DNA of 31,942 nucleotides, taken from NCBI GenBank assembly GCA_033722675.1, contig JAWVYO010000020.1, positions 1 to 31,942 of the forward strand, read 5' to 3'. This DNA comes from DATHYU01 sp033722675 (lineage in GTDB: Bacteria > Actinomycetota > Acidimicrobiia > Spongiisociales > UBA11373). The position numbers were made by a program, and so were the translations under genes. Of this stretch, positions 24,439 through 31,576 are shown piece after piece (position 1 is the first letter of the stretch; each line of letters opens with the position of its first letter). The notes beneath the pieces are model-generated. The model saw only the letters and a program-made list of their open reading frames with translations, was not told the DNA's origin and did no database searches.

Positions 24439-25094
24439 GCGGACTCCCCGTTCGCCGCGTCGACGAGCGGCTTGTACACCCGGCGATGCCGGACGAGGCC
24501 GTACACGGTCACGGCGGCTGCCACGGTCGCCAGGATCAGGCCTAGGCCGGGGAGCGCCATGGTGTCGAACTGGGCGATCTCCGCCGGCCCGAAGATCGGC
24601 GGCGTGAACTCCCCCACCGCGTCGGCGAACGGGGCTGCCGAATCCAGATTGTGCCCGTAGCGCCAGAGCCACCACTGGAGGTCTGCGACGAACACCAGCG
24701 GGAAGAGCACCGCGGGGGCGGTGAACACGACGACCCAGCGGCTGTGGATGACGATGGCGGCGGCCAGGAGGCCGGCGATGCCGAGGATCGCCGCCACCGC
24801 CACCGACCGCTCGAACACGGCGCCATCCTCGAAGGAGTCGAGTCCGACGTAGTGGTTCAGGCCCTCGAGTTCGACGACGTCGCCCTCGAGGCGGTTGACG
24901 TAGGCGTGGAGGTCGAGCCCGTCCGGGAACTGGGGCGCCTGCAGGTGGAGGTGCCAGTAGGGCAGGAGGATGCTGATCACCAGCAATCCCGCAGCCACCG
25001 AGAACAGAATCGTCGGCAGCCGGTGGGCGGCGAGGCGGGTCGCCGCCTCCTCCCGGGAAACCCGGGGCCCCAGTACCCGGTCGAGCATCGACAT
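24435..25094 (-). CDS. Nos-operon multispanning membrane protein
   Basis: A 219-residue protein with about four membrane helices (about residues 29-46, 94-113, 118-140 and 182-203). Between helices 1 and 2 is an extracytoplasmic loop with LPYWHLHLQAPQFPDGL and LEGLNHYVGLDSF, a pattern I associate with hypothetical proteins in clade II nos clusters. The tight context (10 bp after nosZ, ATGA overlap with nosD) shows it belongs to the N2O-reduction machinery. It could be the membrane protein named NosB in other clade II operons, but I cannot confirm that, so I give no symbol. The His/Trp-rich loop might bind metal or quinone; this is speculation. Confidence 0.75.
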   Translation of the reverse strand: MSMLDRVLGPRVSREEAATRLAAHRLPTILFSVAAGLLVISILLPYWHLHLQAPQFPDGLDLHAYVNRLEGDVVELEGLNHYVGLDSFEDGAVFERSVAVAAILGIAGLLAAAIVIHSRWVVVFTAPAVLFPLVFVADLQWWLWRYGHNLDSAAPFADAVGEFTPPIFGPAEIAQFDTMALPGLGLILATVAAAVTVYGLVRHRRVYKPLVDAANGESA

Positions 25095-25103
25095 CGTCGC
25101 GCC

Positions 25104-27122
25104 CTATTCGGAGGGCTCGACGAGGAAGTAGCCGGCCATCTCCAGATGGAGTGCCGAGCAGAACTCCGAGCAGTAGAACGGGAACACCCCGTCCATGTCG
25201 GCGTCGAACTCGACGGTGGCCGTCTCTCCCGGTTCGAGGCTCAGGTTGATGTTGTAGCCGGGGACCGCGAACCCGTGGGTCGCGTCCTTCGACGTGTCGA
25301 TGTTGGTCAGGTGCCAGATGACCCGGTCGCCCTCCTTGACCTCGACCCGGTCGGGCGTGTAGTGGCTGCGGACGAGTGTCATCCAGACCTCGACCGTGTT
25401 CCCGTCACGCACGACGCGTTCGTTGCCCGCGACCGGCGCATCGGGATCGACGCTCATGGTGTGGGGGTCCCACCCGATCTCGGGATAGACCTCGAACACG
25501 TGCTCCATGACCGTGTCGGCCTTGACCATCTGGGCGTAGTGGGGTTCACCGATGCCGATCGGGCTGTCGTAGAGCAGGCTCATGTCGTCGCCCTCACCGG
25601 CGATGTCGATGAGCTGGAAGTTCTGCGGCAGCAGCGGCCCGGGTGGCAGGAACCGGTCGATGGACCACTTGTTCAGGGCCACCAGGTAGTCGCCGTCGGG
25701 GCTGACCGTGTCGCCTTCGGCCGACACGAGGTGCCCGATGTTGTACTGGACCGGAATGGTCCCCTCGAGCTTCCACTCGTCGCGATACGGGGGGCCCATG
25801 CTCCACCGCGCGACGGCGCTGTCGAGGAACAGGCTGGTGTAGCCGTAGCCCTGGTCGTCGAACTGGGTGTGGAGCGGTCCGAGACCGACCTCGATCTGGG
25901 CCTCGAGGACCGAATCGAAGTCGAGGACCGGCACGCCGTACTGGTCCGGGACCCAGTTCTCGTTCTGGATCGCCGTCATCGCCTTCTCGAACGAGTAGAC
26001 CGTGACGTGGGGATCGAGCTTGCCGGACACGACCATGTACTCACCGCCGGGGGTGATGTCCACGCCGTGGGGGCTCTTGGGCTCGGGGATGAAGTACAGC
26101 AGGCCCTCGTCGATCGAGGTCTGCAGGGGGATGACGTCGAATCCGTTGACGTCGACGGTGCTGCCCGCAGCAGCCACCTCGGCCGCCCGATCCAGGTCGA
26201 TCAGGTGCATGTAGTCGTTGTCACGAGCCGAGGCACCGGCCTCGAAGGGGGACCCCCCGCTGCCGACCTCGCCGCTCCCGGTGGCGAGTTCCGTGTTGAA
26301 CGAGTTGCAGAACACCCAGCCGTCGGAGACGAGCTTCCCGGCGTCGCAGAGGTCCTGCCAGTACGGGGGCAGCTCCATGGCGAAGGAGACGTCCGGATCG
26401 ATCCGGCCGGCATCCCGGTCGAACTTCCAGAAGGTCACCATGCCCTTGTACTCGGACTCGTACTCGGAGATCGGGGCGTACTCCCAGCCGTGGGGCGTCG
26501 CGTACTGGCCGCCCTCGATGATCCAGTCCGTGTTCGGCGTCACCATCGTCCCGCCGTGATCGTTGATCGCGATGGGGTTCTTGATGATCTGTTTCGTCTC
26601 GAAGTCGCGGAGGTCGATCACGGCGACGCGAGCGTTGGCCTTGTCGTTGATGAAGAGCCACTCACCGTCGTAGTCGCCGTCGGTCTCCGACAGGGCGGGA
26701 TGGTGCGTGTCGGCCCACAGCACCTCGCGGCCGTCGACGTTCCCGCTCGCGAAGATCGCTTCCTGACCCTCGTTCCCGTAGCCCCACCCCTGCCACGGCT
26801 CGGGCGTGAACACGCCGATCACCTTCAGGAGCCGCATCGACGGCACACCGATCACCAGCACCTGTCCGCCATGGCCTCCCGAGGCGAAGATCAGGTACTC
26901 GTCCATCTCCCCGGAGGGGACGAACGTCTTGAGTGCGGCCTCGGCGGCGTCGGGTGTCAGCCCCCGCGCTTCGATGATGTCGGCGCCGATGCCGGCGCCG
27001 ACGCCCCCGTCGGCGTCATCGTTGGCGTTGCACGCCGCTGCGACCATCGAGATCACGGCGACCAGCACGGCGATCCGGAACCGACGCCGGCGCATCCGTG
27101 CTCGATCCATCGGTCGTCTCAT
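25104..27122 (-). CDS. nosZ: Nitrous-oxide reductase NosZ (clade II type, lipoprotein)
   Basis: A 672-residue enzyme reducing N2O to N2. The seven-bladed propeller carries all seven CuZ histidines: His140-141 (DTHHP), 189 (NDHGG), 352 (SPHGVD), 418 (PLHTQF), 464 (NIGHL) and 528 (EPHYAQ). The C-terminal cupredoxin has the CuA site: His616, Cys651, Cys655, His659 and Met662 in YCSEFCSALHLEM. The N-terminus is a lipoprotein signal ending AAAC (Cys31) with no clear twin-arginine motif, as expected of Sec-dependent clade II enzymes in Gram-positive-type cells. GGAAGGG precedes the ATG at 27122; ATGs at 27110 and 27095 also fit. The first 107 bp overlap the regulator frame. Confidence 0.95.
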   Translation of the reverse strand: MRRPMDRARMRRRRFRIAVLVAVISMVAAACNANDDADGGVGAGIGADIIEARGLTPDAAEAALKTFVPSGEMDEYLIFASGGHGGQVLVIGVPSMRLLKVIGVFTPEPWQGWGYGNEGQEAIFASGNVDGREVLWADTHHPALSETDGDYDGEWLFINDKANARVAVIDLRDFETKQIIKNPIAINDHGGTMVTPNTDWIIEGGQYATPHGWEYAPISEYESEYKGMVTFWKFDRDAGRIDPDVSFAMELPPYWQDLCDAGKLVSDGWVFCNSFNTELATGSGEVGSGGSPFEAGASARDNDYMHLIDLDRAAEVAAAGSTVDVNGFDVIPLQTSIDEGLLYFIPEPKSPHGVDITPGGEYMVVSGKLDPHVTVYSFEKAMTAIQNENWVPDQYGVPVLDFDSVLEAQIEVGLGPLHTQFDDQGYGYTSLFLDSAVARWSMGPPYRDEWKLEGTIPVQYNIGHLVSAEGDTVSPDGDYLVALNKWSIDRFLPPGPLLPQNFQLIDIAGEGDDMSLLYDSPIGIGEPHYAQMVKADTVMEHVFEVYPEIGWDPHTMSVDPDAPVAGNERVVRDGNTVEVWMTLVRSHYTPDRVEVKEGDRVIWHLTNIDTSKDATHGFAVPGYNINLSLEPGETATVEFDADMDGVFPFYCSEFCSALHLEMAGYFLVEPSE

Positions 27123-27543
27123 CGTTACCCTTCCGTTCGGGGAGCGGGGCGTCTGCTTGCACAGGCGTGGCGCCCAACTCCTTCAACAGCGCGCCCCGTG
27201 CCCGCGTCCAGGCCTCGTGCATCGCACAGGCCCGGATCGTCTGGCACGGGGCGCCTTTCAGTACGCAGCGTCCATCGTCGGTGGGACCCTCGATCACCTC
27301 GACGACGTCCAACACGGAGACCCGATCGAGCCGGTGGCCCAATCGATATCCGCCGGACGGTCCCGGGGCGGAGGTCACCCATCCGGCACCGATCAGCGGC
27401 TTCATGATCTGCGGCAGGTAGTGGAGGCTGGCGCCGATCTCGTAGGCCACGTCGGTTCCCGGGACGACGGCTCCCCGGCGACCGTCGAGCACCCGCAGGG
27501 CTCGGATCGCCTGGTCCGTTCGCTTCGTGATCTCCAATCGCAT
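27016..27543 (-). CDS. Rrf2-family (NsrR/IscR-like) regulator of the nos operon
   Basis: A 175-residue winged-helix regulator. Residues 1-80 hold the Rrf2 DNA-binding domain (ITKRTDQAIRALRVL, GASLHYLPQIMKPLIGAGWV, GPSGGYRLG). Three cysteines at 93, 100 and 106 (Cx6Cx5C) match the Fe-S ligand region of NsrR/IscR, where Cx5Cx5C is usual; a His follows at 109. This suggests a cluster that senses NO, O2 or Fe-S status. The domain is complete by about residue 135; the remaining ~40 residues are low-complexity and overlap nosZ. I use the ATG at 27543; a GTG at 27546 is possible. A near-perfect palindrome lies 5 bp upstream of the start, so autoregulation of the operon is likely. Confidence 0.87.
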   Translation of the reverse strand: MRLEITKRTDQAIRALRVLDGRRGAVVPGTDVAYEIGASLHYLPQIMKPLIGAGWVTSAPGPSGGYRLGHRLDRVSVLDVVEVIEGPTDDGRCVLKGAPCQTIRACAMHEAWTRARGALLKELGATPVQADAPLPERKGNDETTDGSSTDAPASVPDRRAGRRDLDGRSGVQRQR

Positions 27544-27547
27544 CACG

Positions 27548-27568
27548 TAGTTCCTGAGTCATGAACTA
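27548..27568. promoter_or_regulatory. Palindromic operator of the rrf2-nos operon
   Basis: TAGTTC (27548-27553) and GAACTA (27563-27568) form a perfect inverted repeat. The 9-bp spacer has TGA/TCA symmetry about the same centre (27558), so only one pair of positions (27554/27562) breaks a 21-bp palindrome. It overlaps the ribosome-binding region of the regulator gene and a CATAGT -10-like element. Size and location fit an Rrf2-type operator. It does not resemble the published A/T-rich NsrR consensus. Confidence 0.65.
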
Positions 27569-27782
27569 TGCGTTTCTCCGGTATACGACCGGGAGTGCCC
27601 GCCACACCAGGGCCGAAAGTCACGATCGGGAACCCGGGATCGGTCTTCGGCCCCGCGACGACCGACTGCTCGCACCGCCATCCGCCTGTCCGGTCCGGTC
27701 ACGACCGTTGCACCGCCATGACGCCACGACCCGCCCTCGCCCCTCGTGGAGCCATCGGAGCAGCGGCACGTCCGACCCGCCC

Positions 27783-28430
27783 CTACGGGCGACGCATGCG
27801 GTCCACTCCTCCGGCATCGGCACCGTTCCCGTCGATGCCGACCGTCGCCGCCAGGGTGGTGGTGACCATCGCCCGCACGCCCAGGGAGCGCAGTTCCTCA
27901 TCCACCAGGCCGTTGCGCCACAGCTCCGCCAGGCCGTGGATCGCTCCCCAGACGCCCACCGACACGGCCCGGGTGTCTTCCGCAGACCGCCAACCGTTCG
28001 CCTGATGGGCGGCCACGAGGCCCCGGAGCGTGTCGAAGGCCCGATCGCCGGCGGCTCGGAGTCGCGGATCGGTTTCGTCGAACAGGTCGGGTCGGAACAT
28101 GACCGAGAAGCGGCCCGGCCGATCGAGAGCGAATCGGATGTAGGCCTCAGCACAGGCGACGAGCCGCTCGCCGGTGCCCTCGACGTCGCCGAGGGACTCG
28201 TCGATGGAGCGGTTGAACCGTTCGAAGCCCTGGGCCACGAAGGCGGTGAGCATCCCTCGCTTGTTCCCGAAGTGGTGAGCCGGGGCGGCCGGCGACACAC
28301 CGGCGCGGCGGGCGACCTCGCGGAGGCTGGTGGCGGCGACCCCCCGTCGGGTGATCGTCTCGTCGAGGGCGTCGAGCACCGCCGAGGGCAGATCGCCGTG
28401 GTGATAGGTGGAGCGCGCCGGCTTCGTCAT
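27783..28430 (-). CDS. TetR/AcrR-family transcriptional regulator
   Basis: A 215-residue regulator. The HTH domain spans residues about 8-55: STYHHGDLPSAVLDALDETI leads in, and SLREVARRAGVSPAAPAHHFGNKRGML is the recognition region, in which the usual Y-x-H-F is AHHF. The helical C-terminal domain (about 80-205) with VWGAIHGLAELWRNG resembles the WHG subgroup. The ATG at 28430 is the start; 15 further codons upstream lie in the intergenic promoter. It is divergent from the SRPBCC gene at 28478 with 47 bp between them and probably represses it and itself. The ligand is unknown. Confidence 0.87.
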   Translation of the reverse strand: MTKPARSTYHHGDLPSAVLDALDETITRRGVAATSLREVARRAGVSPAAPAHHFGNKRGMLTAFVAQGFERFNRSIDESLGDVEGTGERLVACAEAYIRFALDRPGRFSVMFRPDLFDETDPRLRAAGDRAFDTLRGLVAAHQANGWRSAEDTRAVSVGVWGAIHGLAELWRNGLVDEELRSLGVRAMVTTTLAATVGIDGNGADAGGVDRMRRP

Positions 28431-28477
28431 CTGAACGCTGTTAAGATTACCACAACGCAACGACCCAGGGGGCATCC
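28431..28477. promoter_or_regulatory. Divergent TetR/SRPBCC promoter with overlapping -10 elements
   Basis: TTAAGATTACC at 28441-28451 reads TAAGAT on the plus strand (28442-28447) and TAATCT on the minus strand. One A/T island could therefore serve as the -10 for both genes. AGGGGG before 28478 is the SRPBCC ribosome-binding site. No convincing -35 or long palindrome is seen. Confidence 0.4.
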
Positions 28478-28954
28478 ATGGGCTACGACATCGACCAACG
28501 AATCTTCATCGACGCCCCGCCCGAACGCGTGTGGACGTGGGTGGTCGAGGACGTCGAGCGGGAACGGCGGTGGCGAAACATCGACGGCACGGGGGTGCTG
28601 ACCCTCGAGAAGCTGGACGACGGACCCGTGAAGGAGGGGACCCGGTTCCACGGAACGGTAAAGGCCGGCCCCGGCAAGCCCCAGGCGTACACGAACGTCG
28701 TCACCGAGCTCGACGACCACCGCCGGATCGCCTGGGAGACCACCGACGCCGAGGGCCCGACCCTGGGCCACGGCGTCTACGAGCTGACACCCGAGTCCGG
28801 CGGGACCAGGTTCCGCATCCGCCTCGCCTATCCGGCACGGACCTTCGTCGGACGAATCATGCGGCCGATCATGCGGTTCATGGGGGGCCGGTTCTTCATC
28901 CCAAAGATGCTCGAGAAGCTGAAGCGCCTCGTGGAGGCGGACCTGGACTCGTGA
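28478..28954 (+). CDS. SRPBCC-family protein
   Basis: A 158-residue START/Bet v1-like single-domain protein. It opens MGYDIDQRIFIDAPPERVWTWVVEDV, the conserved first strand and helix of the family, and closes with a long basic helix (FFIPKMLEKLKRLVEADL). An RIMRPIMRFMGGRF segment before it parallels the LLTPILKVVSRRI segment of the 19856-20305 protein, so the two are distant paralogues. It probably binds a lipid or aromatic ligand; no reaction can be assigned. AGGGGG precedes the ATG, and the divergent TetR gene suggests ligand-controlled expression. Confidence 0.8.
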   Translation: MGYDIDQRIFIDAPPERVWTWVVEDVERERRWRNIDGTGVLTLEKLDDGPVKEGTRFHGTVKAGPGKPQAYTNVVTELDDHRRIAWETTDAEGPTLGHGVYELTPESGGTRFRIRLAYPARTFVGRIMRPIMRFMGGRFFIPKMLEKLKRLVEADLDS

Positions 28955-28995
28955 CCGGAGCCGAGGGGGCGCCGGAGGTGGCCGGCGACGATCGA

Positions 28996-29141
28996 TCAGC
29001 CGACCGACTCGAGGTGCTCCTTCAGGCGGGGCATGAGCCGCTCGGCGATCCGCCCGCTCATTCCCTCCAGGATCGGCGTCATGATCCTGCCGATCCCCAC
29101 CGGCTCGACGACGTTGCGCAGGGTGACCCGGGTGCGACCGT
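28996..29141 (-). pseudogene. Truncated SRPBCC remnant
   Basis: On the minus strand this encodes DGRTRVTLRNVVEPVGIG and then a helix ending MPRLKEHLESVG with a stop at 28996. It aligns without gaps to the last ~48 residues of the SRPBCC protein at 19856-20305 (GRTRVTLRNTIEPVGYG...MPQLKEHIEAESV). The nucleotide sequences are also visibly similar. Homology ends sharply near 29141 and the first two thirds of the gene are missing, with no start codon or ribosome-binding site, so it is a broken paralogue. The replacing sequence is described in the next entry. Confidence 0.75.
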
Positions 29142-29440
29142 CGCAGTTGGCTGACCCGGCACGTCGCACGGCAGCACGCCACCGGCGGCCGGCCCACTGC
29201 CGGCAGCACGAACCCGCAACTGACCCGCCCCATCAACAGGGCGCGCACACCCCGGTTCACCGTCTGACGCCACCACGGCTGGGGGCCTTCCCGCACGGTC
29301 GGTATCGCACCGGGTCGCAGCAGCGCAGCAACAGTCAGGACTGGCGGTACCAGGCTGGTCCTTCTCGCCCGTGATCGGGGGTTGTTGCAGGGACTCTCTG
29401 GCGCGATCCGTAGCTGTCGTCGCCTCGGCTCCCGGGGGAG
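29142..29440. other. Anonymous sequence replacing the 5' part of the SRPBCC remnant
   Basis: No protein domain, tRNA or transposase is recognisable on either strand. CAGTTG (29144-29149) and CAACTG (29217-29222) form a short inverted pair about 75 bp apart, each followed by a related CTGACCCGSC sequence. Between them is a GCCGGC/GCCGGC hairpin. It could be an insertion scar or a small non-autonomous element, but the evidence is thin. Confidence 0.3.
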
Positions 29441-29476
29441 GCGTAGGGTTCGCTGATCCAACCGAGGAGCCGAACC

Positions 29477-29752
29477 GTGTTCGTCGACATCGTCACCACC
29501 AGCCTGAGTGCACTCGAAGATGTGGTCCGAGAAGGACGACTCCTCAGCGATCCGCCAGAGGCCATGGCAGCGATGTTCTCCTGGCATGAGGACGACGGAC
29601 AGATCACCACGATCACGGTCTGGGACTCGGCAGGTGAGCGCGGTGACTTCGCGGCTGAGCGGATGATGCCCCTGTTCGAAGCCGGCACACTCGGGGAGCA
29701 GCATGGCAGCCCACGGCCCGTGAGAACGGTGCACACCTACATCAGGGACTGA
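29477..29752 (+). CDS. Small ABM-like (dimeric alpha/beta barrel) protein
   Basis: A 91-residue protein starting at GTG 29477 behind GAGGAG (29464-29469). The segment EAMAAMFSWHEDDGQITTITVWDSAGERGDFAAERMMPLFEAG, in pieces, has the strand-turn-strand-helix order of antibiotic-biosynthesis-monooxygenase-like barrels: a hydrophobic strand, a D-G turn, a strand ending V-W-D-S, and an amphipathic helix. That family call is from pattern, not from a catalytic motif. It lies between the SRPBCC remnant and the tRNA and has its own possible promoter (TAGGGT at 29443). Confidence 0.65.
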   Translation: MFVDIVTTSLSALEDVVREGRLLSDPPEAMAAMFSWHEDDGQITTITVWDSAGERGDFAAERMMPLFEAGTLGEQHGSPRPVRTVHTYIRD

Positions 29753-29809
29753 CCGGCACGCTGGCCGTCCGAACCGGGCGTGGCCCCGACCGTGTCGCGC
29801 TGGCATCGT

Positions 29810-29945
29810 TCAGCCGGGCTGCAGGAACCGTTGGAGCACGTCGGTGAAGGAGCGGATGCAGTCGTCGAGGATCCAGCCCCTTCGAGTGCCTGCTGGGCGA
29901 GGCGATAGCCGTCGCAGGAGCCCACGGTTCCGGTCTGTCCGACAT
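29810..29945 (-). pseudogene. Possible frameshifted gene fragment
   Basis: Two neighbouring minus-strand frames look coding: CDGYRLAQQALEG (about 29921-29883), and, after a frame change in a GGGG run near 29880, WILDDCIRSFTDVLQRFLQPG ending at a TGA (29810-29812). Joined, they would make a plausible amphipathic C-terminus. There is no start or upstream body before the tRNA. I do not recognise a family, and chance is a real alternative. Confidence 0.25.
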
Positions 29946-29985
29946 CCTCCAGGACCCCTTCTCTCCTACCATTCCGCCACAACCC

Positions 29986-30058
29986 GCCCTCGTAGCTCAG
30001 GGGATAGAGCACCGGTTTCCTAAACCGGGTGTCGCAGGTTCGAATCCTGCCGAGGGCA
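29986..30058 (+). tRNA. tRNA-Arg (anticodon CCU)
   Basis: A full cloverleaf can be drawn. The acceptor stem GCCCTCG/CGAGGGC is perfect. The D arm is GCTC-AGGGGATA-GAGC, and the anticodon arm is CCGGT-TTCCTAA-ACCGG with anticodon CCT, reading AGG. The T arm is GCAGG-TTCGAAT-CCTGC. The discriminator is A at 30058 and CCA is not encoded. A TACCAT element at 29967-29972 is a possible -10. Confidence 0.95.
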
Positions 30059-30094
30059 CCGACTCCGTCCGGGTTCGATCGGTAGTCTCGCCGC

Positions 30095-31555
30095 GTGACC
30101 GAGCGCGCATCCACCACGGGTCTCGGAGCCGCCATTCGAGACCTGCTCCCGGCCCTCGAGGAGTTCACCCGCTTCGAGGGACCAGATCGTGCCGTTCCCC
30201 GCTCCGAATGGCTGCCGCTCGTCGAGGAGCGGCTGCCCGAGCAGGGCGCAGGGCCGGACGAGGTGCTCGGGCTGCTGGCGGACGTGGTGGTGCGACGAGG
30301 CCTTCGGATCGGGCATCCCGGCTTCAGTGGCTGGGTGACGACGGCCCCCACCACGATCGGAACGGCAGCGGATCTCGCCCAGACCGTCGCGAGTGCCCAA
30401 CGCTGGTGGGTGCATCCGGGGAACCACATCGATTCGATGGCGGTCGAGTGGATGCTCCAGCTCATCGGATTTCCCGGCTCCCACGTCGGCCAGTTCACGG
30501 CCGGCGGGTCGAGCGCCAACCTCATCGGTCTCGGTGCGGCGCGCCAGCATGCCGGTGAGCGCCTCGGCATCGACGCGGCGCGGGACGGGGTGGCAGGAAT
30601 CGTCCGACCGCGTGTGTACTCGAGTGTTCAGGCCCATCACGTCGTCGGGCGCTCGCTGGGCGTTCTGGGGTTCGGGCGTTCCGCTCAGCGGACCATTCCG
30701 CTGGATCCCGACGGCCGGATCGACGTCACCGTGCTCCGGAAGCGCCTCGAGGCAGACCTGGCGGCCGGCGACACGCCCGTGGCGATCGTCGGGAATGCGG
30801 GTGACGTCAACACGGGCACGGTCGATCCGCTCGGGGAGCTGGCCGATCTGGCCCACGATCACGGGATCTGGCTGCATGTCGATGGCGCCTACGGGGGCTT
30901 CGGGATCCTGGACGATCGGGTGCGCGACCGGTACGGCGACCCGGCCGATTACGACTCGTTCGCGATCGATCCCCACAAGTGGCTCGCGGCTCCCGTCGGT
31001 ACCGGGCTCGTCGTGTGCCGGGACGGCGATCTCCTGGGGAGGAGCTTCACCGTCGAGACCGGTGGGTACGACCGTGAACGCGAACCGACGCAGCCGGACG
31101 ACGATCCGTCGTCACCCTGGATGTCGACCGGGCGGGGGACGCCGGACTGGGGGCTCGATTTCAGCACTCCCGCCCGCGGGATCGCGGTCTGGGCGATCCT
31201 CAAGGAGATCGGGGCGTCCGGGATGAGGGACCGGGTCATCCGCCACAACGACTGTGCCCGGCTCGTGGCCGAGCGGGCTCGCGCCAGCGACGAACTCGAG
31301 CTCCTCGCAGAGCCCGACCTGTCCATCGCATGCTTTCGGTACGTCCCTCCGGGCTGGTCCGGCGCCGACCTCGACGCGCTCAATCAGCACCTGCTCGACG
31401 AACTGAGACGGGAGGGCGAGGACCTGCCGTCGGGTACCTGGGTCGGGGACGACTTCGCCCTCCGGCCCTGCTTCATCAACCCGCGCATCGGGATCGACGA
31501 AGCCGCCCGCCTCGTCGACTCGGTCCTCGCAACCGGACGCTCACTCGCCGCCTGA
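30095..31555 (+). CDS. PLP-dependent group II amino-acid decarboxylase
   Basis: A 486-residue fold-type I enzyme of the aromatic-L-amino-acid/glutamate decarboxylase group. The PLP-binding Lys295 is in the motif DPHKW; HVDGAYGG supplies the Asp that contacts the pyridine nitrogen; TAGGSSANL is the phosphate-binding loop; HPGFSGW near residues 74-80 is the usual substrate-entry motif. The C-terminal domain ends with RPCFINPRI, also typical. The substrate is probably an aromatic amino acid or a related acid; motifs do not decide it. The GTG at 30095 is the start, 36 bp after the tRNA, with no strong ribosome-binding site. Confidence 0.88.
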   Translation: MTERASTTGLGAAIRDLLPALEEFTRFEGPDRAVPRSEWLPLVEERLPEQGAGPDEVLGLLADVVVRRGLRIGHPGFSGWVTTAPTTIGTAADLAQTVASAQRWWVHPGNHIDSMAVEWMLQLIGFPGSHVGQFTAGGSSANLIGLGAARQHAGERLGIDAARDGVAGIVRPRVYSSVQAHHVVGRSLGVLGFGRSAQRTIPLDPDGRIDVTVLRKRLEADLAAGDTPVAIVGNAGDVNTGTVDPLGELADLAHDHGIWLHVDGAYGGFGILDDRVRDRYGDPADYDSFAIDPHKWLAAPVGTGLVVCRDGDLLGRSFTVETGGYDREREPTQPDDDPSSPWMSTGRGTPDWGLDFSTPARGIAVWAILKEIGASGMRDRVIRHNDCARLVAERARASDELELLAEPDLSIACFRYVPPGWSGADLDALNQHLLDELRREGEDLPSGTWVGDDFALRPCFINPRIGIDEAARLVDSVLATGRSLAA

Positions 31556-31576
31556 CCCGGTTCCGGTCCGCACCGC

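Noticed and set aside
24651..27407. 918-codon open frame on the plus strand opposite nosZ
   Set aside because: Antisense to nosZ and its neighbours, with Val/Asp/His/Arg-rich non-domain sequence; nosZ on the minus strand has all expected ligands.
27569..27782. Small gene between the nos operator and the TetR stop
   Set aside because: The available frames are Pro/Arg-rich, lack ribosome-binding sites and continue as antisense to the TetR gene.
29142..29440. Insertion sequence
   Set aside because: No transposase frame and no clear target duplication; only a 6-bp inverted pair.
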